Source: Candidatus Defluviilinea proxima
Lineage (GTDB): Bacteria > Chloroflexota > Anaerolineae > Anaerolineales > Villigracilaceae
Assembly: GCA_016721115.1 (NCBI GenBank)
Contig: JADKIW010000001.1
Location: forward strand, 697,501 to 761,500
Direction of reading: 5' to 3'
DNA: 64,000 nucleotides
A program made the translations under genes and the position numbers. A model generated the notes under the pieces. It was not told the DNA's origin. It did not search any database and was given only the letters and a program-made list of their open reading frames with translations. Of the stretch, positions 24,566-32,891 are shown piece by piece (position 1 is the stretch's first letter; each line of letters begins with the position of its first letter).

Positions 24566-26908
24566 CTATGCCCCATCATCCTTGGGCGGTGCAGTAGGAC
24601 CATAATCCAATATCGAGCGCATTTGTGTTCCACCCTCCGGCGGACCGACAATCCCTTGATCTTCCATCATGTCCACAAGGCGTGCAGCACGCGTATACCC
24701 GATACGCAAACGTCTCTGCAACATGGATACGGAAGCACGTCCTTCCTTACGGACAAGGTCAATGGATTCTGCAAGCAATGGATCAGCATTGGTATCGGCT
24801 GGCGCCATTTCATCGAACATGGCTGTCTGCTTGAGAGGCGCATCAGACTTGGGAATATCAACAGGTTGTGATGAAGCCGCATAGGGACTCGACTCGCCCA
24901 ATTGTGCCTTCCAAAAGTCCACAAGTTTTTGGATCTCGTGATCAGATACGAACACACCCTGCAGACGTGCCGCCGCTGGAGCATCGGGTGCTTGAAAAAG
25001 CATATCACCACGGCCGAGCAAACGTTCCGCGCCGGGTTGATCGAGAATAACGCGGCTATCAGTGTTCGATGCAACTGCAAACGCGATACGTGCAGGGAAG
25101 TTGGCTTTGATCAGGCCAGTTACCACATCCACAGAGGGGCGTTGCGTGGCAAGGATCATATGAATGCCTGTCGCACGTGCCAATTGTGCAAGGCGTGTAA
25201 TGGTCTGTTCTGTTTCGCCGGGCGCGATCATCATCAAGTCTGCGAGTTCGTCGATCACGATCACCAACAGCGGAAGTTTCTTCCCGCCCTGTAATTTCAT
25301 TTTAGCGTTGTAATCATTCAGGTTGCGTGAGCCCACCTGTGCGAACATGTGATAACGCTTATCCATTTCGCGCGTCATCCATTGCAGAGCGCCGATCACG
25401 CGATCGATCTCAACGACCACCGGCGAAAGCAAATGCGGAATGCCGTTGTAACCGGTTAACTCCACGCGCTTCGGGTCTACAAGGATCAAACGCAGATCAT
25501 CTGGCGTGTTGTGTAAAAGCATACAGGTAAGAATGGAGTTCACACAGACCGATTTACCGGAGCCAGTGGTACCGGCGATCAACAAATGCGGCATGTTCTC
25601 GATCGTGTTGCTCACAGGATGACCGGTCACATCACGGCCGAGTGCAAACTTCAATGGATTCTTGTTGCGCTGAAATGGTTCGCTTTCGACAATATCGCGC
25701 AAAGCAACCAGTGTCATTTCCTCGTTTGGCACTTCGATGCCTACATAACTATGGCCCGGCACCGGCGCCTGAATACGGATGCGCGGTGCGGCGAGCGCGA
25801 GAGCGAGGTCATCTGCCAGGGACGCGATCTTGTTGACACGCACTTTCGTGCGCCCGTTTCTCGTCTCAACGAAAAGCGGCTCCACTCCGAATTGCGTGAT
25901 CGAAGGCCCACGGTTGATCTCCACTACTTGAACCGGCGCACCAAACGATGCCAATGTTTCCTGGATCAACCTCGCACGTTGTTGAATGAATTCTTCATTC
26001 ACCTCCGGCGCGGAACCCGAATCCAAAATGTCTTTCACATCCGGCAACTGCCATTGGATGACAGCCTCTGCCGGTTTCACTTTGGTCACTGGTGTACCCG
26101 TTGCCGGTACTTCCTCTGCGACAGGCTCCGGTCGATTCATAGGAGTGAAACCGTTCGATGCCACTTCGGCCTGATCGGGAGATAATGAAGTTGATGTTTG
26201 TTGCGAAATACGTTGAAAGATCATGTCACGCAAACGCGCATATAACGGATTGACCCACTTGAACAGATCCTGTATGGAAATATCAAATGTCATACTGACG
26301 GCCATCAAAAGCCAGGCCATCAAAGCAACGATTGCACCACCTGTACCAAAATTGATGAACAAAAATTTCTCGAAGATACTACCAATATATCCCCCACCGT
26401 CACCGTTCATGGCGGCCTCTTCAGCCCTTGATGGTGCGGCGATGAACGAATGCATAGCCGTCAACAGCCACAAGAACAAGACGATAATTCCTGTAGCGCG
26501 TTCTAATGTCAGTGGAGGAAGTTTCTCGATGCGGCGAAAGACAAGCCAAAGGCCCATCAGAATCAAGCCAGCCGGTAGAACGTAAATGCCCCATCCAAAT
26601 GAACGGCTCAACAGGCTTACTGCACCTTCAAAATAAATACTGCGTTGGGCAGAGACCAAAATGAGGATCGTCAATATGCCAGAGACAGCCATAATTACGC
26701 CGACCACATCCAGCTTGCGTTCAGCGGAGAGAGAATCCCAAAAGGTCAAAGAAACAGGCTCGGGTGGAGGGGGAGGCGGCGCAGCCTTCCCTTTTTTAGA
26801 AGGCGCCTTTTCCGCATCCTTCCCCGCTGCCGGTTTGGATGATTTCCCTTTCGCTACTTTTGCGTCGGGCTTTTTGGATGGCAAAGAGAATGGGGTCTTC
26901 AACGGCAT
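24566..26908 (-). CDS. ftsK: DNA translocase FtsK/SpoIIIE
   Basis: Septum-located DNA pump for chromosome segregation. I choose ATG 26908 (MPLKTPFSLPSKKP) over an upstream ATG at 26932, giving 780 residues. Lys/Pro-rich N terminus, four membrane helices (about 70-220), a short linker, then the motor: GIEVPNEE region, Walker A GTTGSGKSVCVN (about 447), Walker B LLVIVIDELADLM, and IHMILATQRPSVDVVTGLIKANFPARIAF. The C-terminal gamma winged helix (LRKEG..SVSMLQRRLRIGYTRAARLVDMMEDQGIVGP) should recognise KOPS-like sites. A TATACT box lies about 12 bases before the start with no Shine-Dalgarno. Confidence 0.96.
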   Translation of the reverse strand: MPLKTPFSLPSKKPDAKVAKGKSSKPAAGKDAEKAPSKKGKAAPPPPPPEPVSLTFWDSLSAERKLDVVGVIMAVSGILTILILVSAQRSIYFEGAVSLLSRSFGWGIYVLPAGLILMGLWLVFRRIEKLPPLTLERATGIIVLFLWLLTAMHSFIAAPSRAEEAAMNGDGGGYIGSIFEKFLFINFGTGGAIVALMAWLLMAVSMTFDISIQDLFKWVNPLYARLRDMIFQRISQQTSTSLSPDQAEVASNGFTPMNRPEPVAEEVPATGTPVTKVKPAEAVIQWQLPDVKDILDSGSAPEVNEEFIQQRARLIQETLASFGAPVQVVEINRGPSITQFGVEPLFVETRNGRTKVRVNKIASLADDLALALAAPRIRIQAPVPGHSYVGIEVPNEEMTLVALRDIVESEPFQRNKNPLKFALGRDVTGHPVSNTIENMPHLLIAGTTGSGKSVCVNSILTCMLLHNTPDDLRLILVDPKRVELTGYNGIPHLLSPVVVEIDRVIGALQWMTREMDKRYHMFAQVGSRNLNDYNAKMKLQGGKKLPLLVIVIDELADLMMIAPGETEQTITRLAQLARATGIHMILATQRPSVDVVTGLIKANFPARIAFAVASNTDSRVILDQPGAERLLGRGDMLFQAPDAPAAARLQGVFVSDHEIQKLVDFWKAQLGESSPYAASSQPVDIPKSDAPLKQTAMFDEMAPADTNADPLLAESIDLVRKEGRASVSMLQRRLRIGYTRAARLVDMMEDQGIVGPPEGGTQMRSILDYGPTAPPKDDGA

Positions 26909-27082
26909 AGTGTTTTTTGGAGTATAGCACAAATGGTCTGGTTTTCATTTGTCGCTCGTTATGTGGTTCGTAGATTTACCGTGTGCGGTAAAATTGCATG
27001 GTCATACAATACAATGGATTCGCCGCGGTCCCACAAGGGGAAACCAAACACGTGGCAGATTTTGTCCGCTTAAGGATTCAAC

Positions 27083-28003
27083 TTGTTCGAAATACTTTTT
27101 CTTGGCACATCTGCTTCTGCCCCCTCTGCAAAACGCGGACTCTCCGCACAGATCGTCAAACACGATGAATATCGTTTCCTTGTGGATTGCGGTGAAGGCA
27201 CACAACGACAGATCCTGCAATCTGGCACGGGGTTCAAGAATCTCACAAAGATATTGCTCACTCACGGGCATCTCGATCACATCCTTGGGCTGGGTGGTTT
27301 GCTCAGCACCTTTCTCAGATGGGAAGCCATCGAAGAACTCGATATTTACGCCGGGCGTTCCACGCTTGAACGCGTGAAGGCCTTGGTCTACGATGTGGTC
27401 TTGCGCGGCAATCAACCTCCCATGCCTTTGCGCCTCAACGATATCAAACCCGGTACTTTCTTCGAAGCAGACGATTTCACCATTTCTGCATTCCCCGTCA
27501 CGCATCGCGGACCGGATTGCCTAGGCTACATTTTTGAGGGCAAAGCACGCCGTCCGTTCCTTAATGATAAAGCGACTGAACTCGGCGTCCCGTTTGGACC
27601 GGAGCGAAGAAGCCTTGTCAATGGCGAAAGCATTATCCTGCCCGATGGCAAACGCATCGAACCGGACGATGTGCTGGGTCCGCTTACGAAAGGCACTAAA
27701 CTCGTCGTTGTAGGGGACACTGGAAGAACGGACAACCTGCTCGAAGCCGCACAAGATGCGGATGCATTGGTGATCGAATCCACGTATATCGAAGAAGAAG
27801 CCGAAATGGCACGTCAGTTCTCGCACATGACCGCACGCGGAGCGGCGGAGTTGGCCGTCAAAGCGAGAGTTAAACAACTCATCCTGACGCACATCTCACG
27901 CAGATACCGCGAAAAGGACGTACTGAAGGAAGCCCAGTCCATTTTCCCTAATTCGGTTGTGGCGAGGGACTTCGATATGTTTCAAGTAAAGAGAGAAGGA
28001 TAA
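27083..28003 (+). CDS. rnz: Ribonuclease Z-like metallo-beta-lactamase-fold nuclease
   Basis: Predicted tRNA 3'-processing endonuclease, 306 residues, TTG start giving the family-typical MFEILFLGTSASAPS. The metal-binding motif THGHLDHILGLGGLLSTF is at about 60, PVTHRGPDCLGYIFE near 140, VVVGDTGRTDNL near 210 and HMTARGAAELA near 250 (the conserved HxT). The final part, LTHISRRYREKDVLKEAQSIFPNSVVARDFDMFQVKREG, is duplicated, partly or fully, four times downstream between small ORFs. The native copy is complete and probably functional. No good ribosome-binding site is visible before TTG. Confidence 0.9.
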   Translation: MFEILFLGTSASAPSAKRGLSAQIVKHDEYRFLVDCGEGTQRQILQSGTGFKNLTKILLTHGHLDHILGLGGLLSTFLRWEAIEELDIYAGRSTLERVKALVYDVVLRGNQPPMPLRLNDIKPGTFFEADDFTISAFPVTHRGPDCLGYIFEGKARRPFLNDKATELGVPFGPERRSLVNGESIILPDGKRIEPDDVLGPLTKGTKLVVVGDTGRTDNLLEAAQDADALVIESTYIEEEAEMARQFSHMTARGAAELAVKARVKQLILTHISRRYREKDVLKEAQSIFPNSVVARDFDMFQVKREG

Positions 28004-28132
28004 TCATCACATCATGGCGACGGCAATTCAATAAACCAAAAGAAAATTTCGCCTTCTCCACTGCCTATATATAATTGATGGAATATCCCAGCATCTATAC
28101 ATTGGGGTCTTTCGCATCAATAGAATAACAGA

Positions 28133-28429
28133 ATGAACAACATCCTTACCATTCTTATACTAAGCATATGTTTTTTGGCCCCTTTCATTATATTAATGGG
28201 AACCATTATTATTGTTTCTTATAAACCAAAACTAACTTGGGCTACAAAACAGCTTGAACAGTATCAAGCAAATCTATCGAAAAACAAGGGCGAAGCAAAA
28301 CGCTTTACACATCAAAATATTTTTATAATTATTTCCTTAGCAGCAATGTGTTTGTTAGGTTGTTTGATAATTGCAATAGCCTTAAGTTACTTACCAATAA
28401 CTGCTTGGCCAAATATGTTTTTATATTGA
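28133..28429 (+). CDS. Cassette ORF 1: two-helix membrane protein, unknown
   Basis: 98 residues with a hydrophobic N-terminal helix (ILTILILSICFLAPFIILMGTIIIV), a polar, lysine-rich middle (about 35-60) and a second helix (IFIIISLAAMCLLGCLIIAIAL). AT-rich compared with rnz. Its TGA stop is formed by the first bases of the following rnz-tail copy (TGACGC), so the ORF may be cut at that junction. No Shine-Dalgarno. I do not recognise the family. Confidence 0.55.
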   Translation: MNNILTILILSICFLAPFIILMGTIIIVSYKPKLTWATKQLEQYQANLSKNKGEAKRFTHQNIFIIISLAAMCLLGCLIIAIALSYLPITAWPNMFLY

Positions 28430-28542
28430 CGCACATCTCACGCCGCTACCGCGAAAAGGACGTACTGAAAGAAGCCCAGTCCATTTTCCCCAATTCGGTT
28501 GTGGCGAGGGATTTCGATACGTTTCAGGTCAAGCGGGAGTAG
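28427..28542 (+). repeat. rnz 3'-end copy 1 (about 116 bp)
   Basis: Matches rnz from 27885 to its end, about nine bases in ten identical by eye. In the rnz frame it reads through ISRRYREKDVLKEAQSIFPN..VARDFDTFQVKRE-stop. All but one of the differences before the last two codons are synonymous (Met to Thr), so the copy comes from an rnz allele that had been under selection. Confidence 0.85.
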
Positions 28543-28596
28543 GTTTCACTTTTCATCTTAAGGTAGCAACTTCGGTTAATTAAAATCATTGGAGAA

Positions 28597-28842
28597 ATGA
28601 TGATGAATAATTTGTTTTCTTGCGCCTTTCCCTTGTTGCTACTCACTGTTGGAGTGAGTGTGGGCTTTGGAGTAAATTTAAAAAAATGGTATGGATGGAT
28701 CCAAGTATTAGCAGGTTTCCTACTTGGATGGTTAATGGGATGGCCAATGCAAAATATGGCTGGAAGCATAATTTTGGGGATTTTCTTTGCTGTAATAACA
28801 ATCGTGCTTGGGCCAATAGCCTTGAAGCAACGGCAATTGTAA
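28597..28842 (+). CDS. Cassette ORF 2: small membrane protein, unknown
   Basis: 81 residues: Cys-containing hydrophobic N terminus (LFSCAFPLLLLTVGVSVGFGV), WYGWIQVLAGFLLGWLMGW and a third hydrophobic segment (SIILGIFFAVITIVLGPIAL), probably three helices. GGAGAA precedes the first ATG. Its last codons run into the second rnz-tail copy. No family recognised. Confidence 0.55.
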   Translation: MMMNNLFSCAFPLLLLTVGVSVGFGVNLKKWYGWIQVLAGFLLGWLMGWPMQNMAGSIILGIFFAVITIVLGPIALKQRQL

Positions 28843-28877
28843 CGAGGGATTTTGACACATTTCAGATCAAGCGCGGA
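28837..28877 (+). repeat. rnz 3'-end copy 2 (about 40 bp)
   Basis: Matches the last 40 or so bases of rnz and reads V-RDFDTFQIKRG in that frame. The bases just after it (GGATTCGCCG...ACAAG) resemble the sequence just upstream of rnz at 27014-27040, a weaker similarity that could mean a piece of the rnz 5' flank is also duplicated. Confidence 0.65.
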
Positions 28878-28937
28878 CAAGGAAACGGATTCGCCGTTCT
28901 CATACAAGAAGGGTAAACAATCCAAAGAGCGTTAAAA

Positions 28938-29588
28938 ATGGAAAAAACTAACGATGTCGAATATGTATTTTGGTTAAGGAATTGGAGAGATAAGTCAATT
29001 TCGTTTTGGTCAAGAGTCGGTCGATTTAAATGCATCATTACTAAAAAAGAAATAAGTATCACATCTATTGAAAACAGCCCAGAAAAGAATTTGAATGTGG
29101 ATTTTTCCATAATTTACAAGTGCAAAGTATCTCCTGAGGGGGATTATTCAAGTCAAAACGTGGAGATATTTTCAGGTGACAGAAAAATAACTTTGTATCC
29201 GGTCGCTCCGTTTGATCCAAATCAAGCTTTAATTGGGAACCATGCTGAAGCACAGGCATTAGCAAATACAATTAATGCTATTAAATCAAACATAGACCCT
29301 CAGACCGTATCTAATCCTTATGTGCGTCAACTGGAAGCGATTGATGATATCAAAAAGTCTAATACATTTGCCCAATTTATAAAGGCTGAATTCGTAAAAT
29401 TTGAAACAATTACCCAAAATTGGAGTGCTCACACATCGCCATGGGACTATAGCGACCTTTATGGGGACAAATTCATCTACTTGAAAGCCCTCGGGGGAAT
29501 TTTCGTCTACAACATATTGCTGGCTATTGTGGTAACAGCAGTACTACTCCTAATTGTGTATTTACTTGCCTTATTACATGTTATTTGA
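28938..29588 (+). CDS. Cassette ORF 3: C-terminally membrane-anchored protein, unknown
   Basis: 216 residues. The first 180 are soluble and mixed-charge (WRDKSISFWSRVGRFKCIITKKEISI, GDYSSQNVEIFSGDRKITLYPVAPFDPNQ). The end is one strong helix (NILLAIVVTAVLLLIVYLLALLHVI), so a tail-anchored topology is likely. AT-rich, with no clear ribosome-binding site. Not recognised. It is the largest ORF of the array. Confidence 0.6.
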   Translation: MEKTNDVEYVFWLRNWRDKSISFWSRVGRFKCIITKKEISITSIENSPEKNLNVDFSIIYKCKVSPEGDYSSQNVEIFSGDRKITLYPVAPFDPNQALIGNHAEAQALANTINAIKSNIDPQTVSNPYVRQLEAIDDIKKSNTFAQFIKAEFVKFETITQNWSAHTSPWDYSDLYGDKFIYLKALGGIFVYNILLAIVVTAVLLLIVYLLALLHVI

Positions 29589-29636
29589 CGGAGCACATTA
29601 ATATACACATCTTCCTCGACTCAACTTTCACGTCAA

Positions 29637-29669
29637 TCTTTGACACATCAGATTAAACGCGAATCTTAA
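29637..29669 (+). repeat. rnz 3'-end remnant copy (about 33 bp)
   Basis: TTTGACACAT--CAGATTAAA then GCGAATCTTAA aligns with the end of copy 3 (TTTGATACATTTCAGGTGAAA, then GGGAATCTTAA) with a two-base deletion. It shares with copy 3 the final GAATCTTAA. It follows ORF 3, so every ORF of the array has a tail copy behind it. Otherwise 29589-29748 holds nothing I can identify. Confidence 0.6.
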
Positions 29670-29748
29670 ACTATCCCAACCGAACGAGTTGGCAACAGAC
29701 AACAAAGCCACCTGCACCTTACTTATCTCGTTTTGAAAGGCACACCAC

Positions 29749-30078
29749 ATGGACAAAAAATTTACAAGCAACTTGAGAATATATGCAATGCTGGCTATAG
29801 TTGTTGCTCTTGGCTTTGGTACTGCATACTTTATTTCAAAAACAAACACTTACATAACCAGAGGTGTCTTAGGATGTGCGGTTCTTTATTTGATTTCTCG
29901 AGAAATCAAATTCTCATTCGGAAAAGATGAGCCAATAGAAACTCTTTATAGCCTTTTTCGAAACATCAAATTTCTACTATGGTTTTTTACCTTGTCATTA
30001 ATTCTATTCTGGAGCATAAGTGATATCTTTAATTTATTCTTATATGTGATAGTAAACTTGTTTGTGCCTGGCAAATGA
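29749..30078 (+). CDS. Cassette ORF 4: multi-helix membrane protein, unknown
   Basis: 109 residues with helices at about 12-30 (YAMLAIVVALGFGTAYFI), 36-52 (ITRGVLGCAVLYLIS) and a long C-terminal hydrophobic stretch (FLLWFFTLSLILFWSISDIFNLFLYVIVNLF). GAAAGG lies eight bases upstream of ATG. AT-rich. No family recognised. The longest rnz-tail copy follows 15 bases after its stop. Confidence 0.55.
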   Translation: MDKKFTSNLRIYAMLAIVVALGFGTAYFISKTNTYITRGVLGCAVLYLISREIKFSFGKDEPIETLYSLFRNIKFLLWFFTLSLILFWSISDIFNLFLYVIVNLFVPGK

Positions 30079-30093
30079 TCGTCATCTAACATA

Positions 30094-30301
30094 AGAAGCC
30101 GAAATGGCTCGTCAGTTCTCGCATATGACCGCACGCGGAGCCGCGGAGTTGGCCGTCAAAGCGGGAGTCAAACAACTGATCCTGACCCACGTCTCACGCC
30201 GCTACCGCGAGAAGGATGTGTTGAAGGAAGCCCAGTCCATTTTCCCCAATACAGTTGTAGCGAGGGATTTTGATACATTTCAGGTGAAAAGGGAATCTTA
30301 A
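30094..30301 (+). repeat. rnz 3'-end copy 3 (about 208 bp)
   Basis: Matches rnz from about 27796 to the stop. In frame it encodes EAEMARQFSHMTARGAAELA through DFDTFQVKRES-stop without interruption, with five amino-acid differences from native rnz and many silent ones. No start codon or upstream rnz domain accompanies it. Confidence 0.87.
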
Positions 30302-30388
30302 CGGTTAGTTGCCTATGACGGAAGCACGTTAACAAGATAAAGAAAACTCGCCTTATCTTAATTTTCCGTGAGGTAATAAGGTGTAAAC

Positions 30389-31321
30389 GTGAAACATGTT
30401 ACGCTATTAACAATTTTGTTCTTCACTGTAAGTTGTAGTGTAGCCCCCTCAGCTACAGTCCAGTCGGCGACGACTCGATCATCGCCCCTCCCGCATCCAG
30501 CAACAGCGATGACCCAGTCGTCATTGACGCCGCCTCCGCTGACAATAGCGATACCTACATTACATACGGAAGATGCAGAAGATGCTTTATTAGGACTGCT
30601 TCAAAGGAATGCTGATTGTTTATTTCCTTGTTGGTTCGGTATTACGCCTGGTGAAACTAATGCGCAATTAGCAAAACCCTTATTGGAAAAGTTGTCAGCA
30701 ATTTCTTTGAGAACCGCCTTCCATGAAAATCTGGGCAGTGCACATTGGCGTATATACGAAGATGAATTACTGATTGATACTATTGTGAGTTTTACATACA
30801 ATAAATTACCTTCAGGTAATGTGGAGTACATTCGAGCAACAATTGATGTGAAGAAACAATTGGAAGAGGGCGGTTTTGAAACAGTATGGGAAAATCCCCT
30901 CAACGAACGCTACCTGCAATCTTATAGCCTATCGCAAGTTCTGTTGACTTATGGTCAACCCAAAAATATTCTTGTTTTTGCAAACAAAGGCTGGATGTAC
31001 TTCAATTTGATATTGGATTATTCCGATCGAGGTTTTGTCATATGGTATTCAGCCCCACTAGAATCCTCAGGCGATAAATATCTTGGATGTATGTCAAAAG
31101 CATTTACGCAGTTGTACCTTTGGGCGCCCAAATTCTCATACACTTGGGCAGAAGGCGTGACGGGGACAGGAGACGAATCAGAAATAGATGGATTGAATAG
31201 AGATTTTCGGTTGCTGGAAGAAGTGACATCTATAACATCTAAAGAATTTTATAGCACCTTCGCAAATACAGATCATGTGGGATGTGTTGAAACATCAAAA
31301 GAACTTTGGCCAGAACCTTGA
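30389..31321 (+). CDS. Lipoprotein of unknown function
   Basis: 310 residues with signal peptide and lipobox (TILFFTVSCSVAP, Cys16), a Ser/Thr/Pro linker to about 55, then a domain containing LLGLLQRNADCLFPCWFGITPGETNAQLAKPLL. The CxxxCW.GI.PG.T pattern recurs in lipoproteins of Anaerolineae as far as I remember. Two further cysteines near the C terminus (YLGCMS, VGCVE) may form disulfides. It starts 88 bases after the last rnz-tail copy and may or may not belong to the array. Confidence 0.7.
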   Translation: MKHVTLLTILFFTVSCSVAPSATVQSATTRSSPLPHPATAMTQSSLTPPPLTIAIPTLHTEDAEDALLGLLQRNADCLFPCWFGITPGETNAQLAKPLLEKLSAISLRTAFHENLGSAHWRIYEDELLIDTIVSFTYNKLPSGNVEYIRATIDVKKQLEEGGFETVWENPLNERYLQSYSLSQVLLTYGQPKNILVFANKGWMYFNLILDYSDRGFVIWYSAPLESSGDKYLGCMSKAFTQLYLWAPKFSYTWAEGVTGTGDESEIDGLNRDFRLLEEVTSITSKEFYSTFANTDHVGCVETSKELWPEP

Positions 31322-31402
31322 TATTTTTTCAGTGAATATGTATACAAAACAGGCTGACCCATTTCAAGGCCAGCCCGTTGACTTCCACTTCTCTGTTCGT
31401 AC

Positions 31403-31444
31403 AATCATCCCACAGATTTATTTCTACGGGATGATTTGTTTTTA
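31403..31444 (+). terminator. Terminator after the lipoprotein gene
   Basis: Stem AATCATCCC/GGGATGATT around 16 bases, followed by TGTTTTTA. It overlaps the 3' end of the convergent phosphofructokinase gene. Confidence 0.7.
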
Positions 31445-32644
31445 GATCGCATCACTCGTCATGATGAACAACGGGGTCATCTCAAAGCTTTCGAATTTCG
31501 GGCGCAGGCGTTCGGTATTATAGAAGCGGTCCACGTTGACCGTCTTCTTCGTGCTGGTCACAATATCCACAGGGATGTTGTCGTAGCGTCCATTTTTGAG
31601 GACCACCAAACGTCCATGCACATTCTTGAGAATAAGATCAAGCGCGAGGTTGCCATACGCCATCGGCACAATGGAGTCGATCGCATCCGGGTCACCGCAA
31701 CGGACGAGATATCCAAGCTTCTGGTTGACGATATCCACCGAACGACCATTGTTGTATTTGGCTGTATAGTCCTTTAAATTGGCCGAGACAAGATCGCCGA
31801 TACCACCTAGTTTGGCATGACCGAAGGCATCGGTCGTTTGATCCTGGAACACCATCTCACCTCCCTCGAACATGGCTCCCTCCGAAACCAGCACGACCGA
31901 ATAATGGCTCGGGTTATATTGCCTGTCCATCATCAATAACTCGGCAAGCCTTTCGATGCTGAACTTGAACTCAGGGATCACACAACGATGTGAAGCGCCA
32001 GCCATAGTCGGAAGCATGGCCGTGAACCCGGCATACCGGCCAAAGACTTCGAGAACCATCAAGCGTTCATGTGAACCTGCCACAGTGCGCAGGCTGTTCG
32101 CCATTTCAATGGTACGCGTAACACAGGTGCTGAACCCGATGCAGTAATCTGTACCCGGCACATCGTTGTCCATTGTCTTGGGAATGGCAACAACCTTTAC
32201 CCCTTCCTTATACATGCGGACACCATAACTAAGCGTATCATCACCACCGATGGGAATGAGATAGTCTATGCCCATGAAGTCAATATTCTTGAGGATATCA
32301 TCGGTCACATCGTTGACCTTGTCCTTATATTTATCCTTCAAATGCGCTGGAATACGATCCAACTTGACCTTGCTTGGATTGGTACGCGAAGTATGCAGGA
32401 ATGTCCCACCCGTTCGGCCCGCTTTATTCACGATCTCCTCTGTCAAAATCTGGAAGTTGTTGCTGTTATCCGCATCCTTCTCGCGGACGATATCCACCAA
32501 CCCTGCCCACCCTCTACGGATACCGATCACCTTATATCCTTCACGGAGCGCGCGGATGGTCACCGCGCGGATGGCGGGATTAAGTCCCGGCACATCACCG
32601 CCCCCCGTCAAAATTCCAATCACGCCCGTTTTCTTTGAATTCAT
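31442..32644 (-). CDS. 6-phosphofructokinase, probably pyrophosphate-dependent
   Basis: Glycolytic enzyme phosphorylating fructose 6-phosphate, 400 residues. Motifs GILTGGGDVPGLN (about 11), PIGGDDTLSYG (about 112), PKTMDNDVPGTDYCIGF (about 135), GRYAGF (about 183) and a C-terminal MTPLFIMTSDAI. The two residues that separate phosphate donors point to pyrophosphate: Asp in GGDD where ATP enzymes have GGDG, and Lys in PKTMDND where ATP enzymes have Gly (E. coli positions 104 and 124). GGAGGTCAT-ATG supports the start. A reversible PPi enzyme would save ATP in a fermenter. Confidence 0.9.
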   Translation of the reverse strand: MNSKKTGVIGILTGGGDVPGLNPAIRAVTIRALREGYKVIGIRRGWAGLVDIVREKDADNSNNFQILTEEIVNKAGRTGGTFLHTSRTNPSKVKLDRIPAHLKDKYKDKVNDVTDDILKNIDFMGIDYLIPIGGDDTLSYGVRMYKEGVKVVAIPKTMDNDVPGTDYCIGFSTCVTRTIEMANSLRTVAGSHERLMVLEVFGRYAGFTAMLPTMAGASHRCVIPEFKFSIERLAELLMMDRQYNPSHYSVVLVSEGAMFEGGEMVFQDQTTDAFGHAKLGGIGDLVSANLKDYTAKYNNGRSVDIVNQKLGYLVRCGDPDAIDSIVPMAYGNLALDLILKNVHGRLVVLKNGRYDNIPVDIVTSTKKTVNVDRFYNTERLRPKFESFEMTPLFIMTSDAI

Positions 32645-32891
32645 ATGACCTCCAATGAAGTTCAGATATATGGCCTGACAAATCTATTGTACAACCATCC
32701 ATATATTTATGGGACGCCACTTCAGTATATAAAACGTATACTTGATGAGTTGAGCGGGCTAAGATCAAAAGGGGCAAAGGTGTAACCTAAGTTAATATTT
32801 CTCGTCAGTGTAATCAGAGTTATAAGCAAATACCCTTGTGCTACAATAAAATTAGTGTTTACAAATATCCACAGATTGGGAGTTCGTGGTA

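Noticed and set aside
25586..26185. 199-codon plus-strand open frame
   Set aside because: Antisense to ftsK; no recognisable motif or ribosome-binding site.
27083..30301. Prophage or classical integron at rnz
   Set aside because: No integrase, attC structure, phage gene or transposase is visible; only small ORFs and gene-tail copies.
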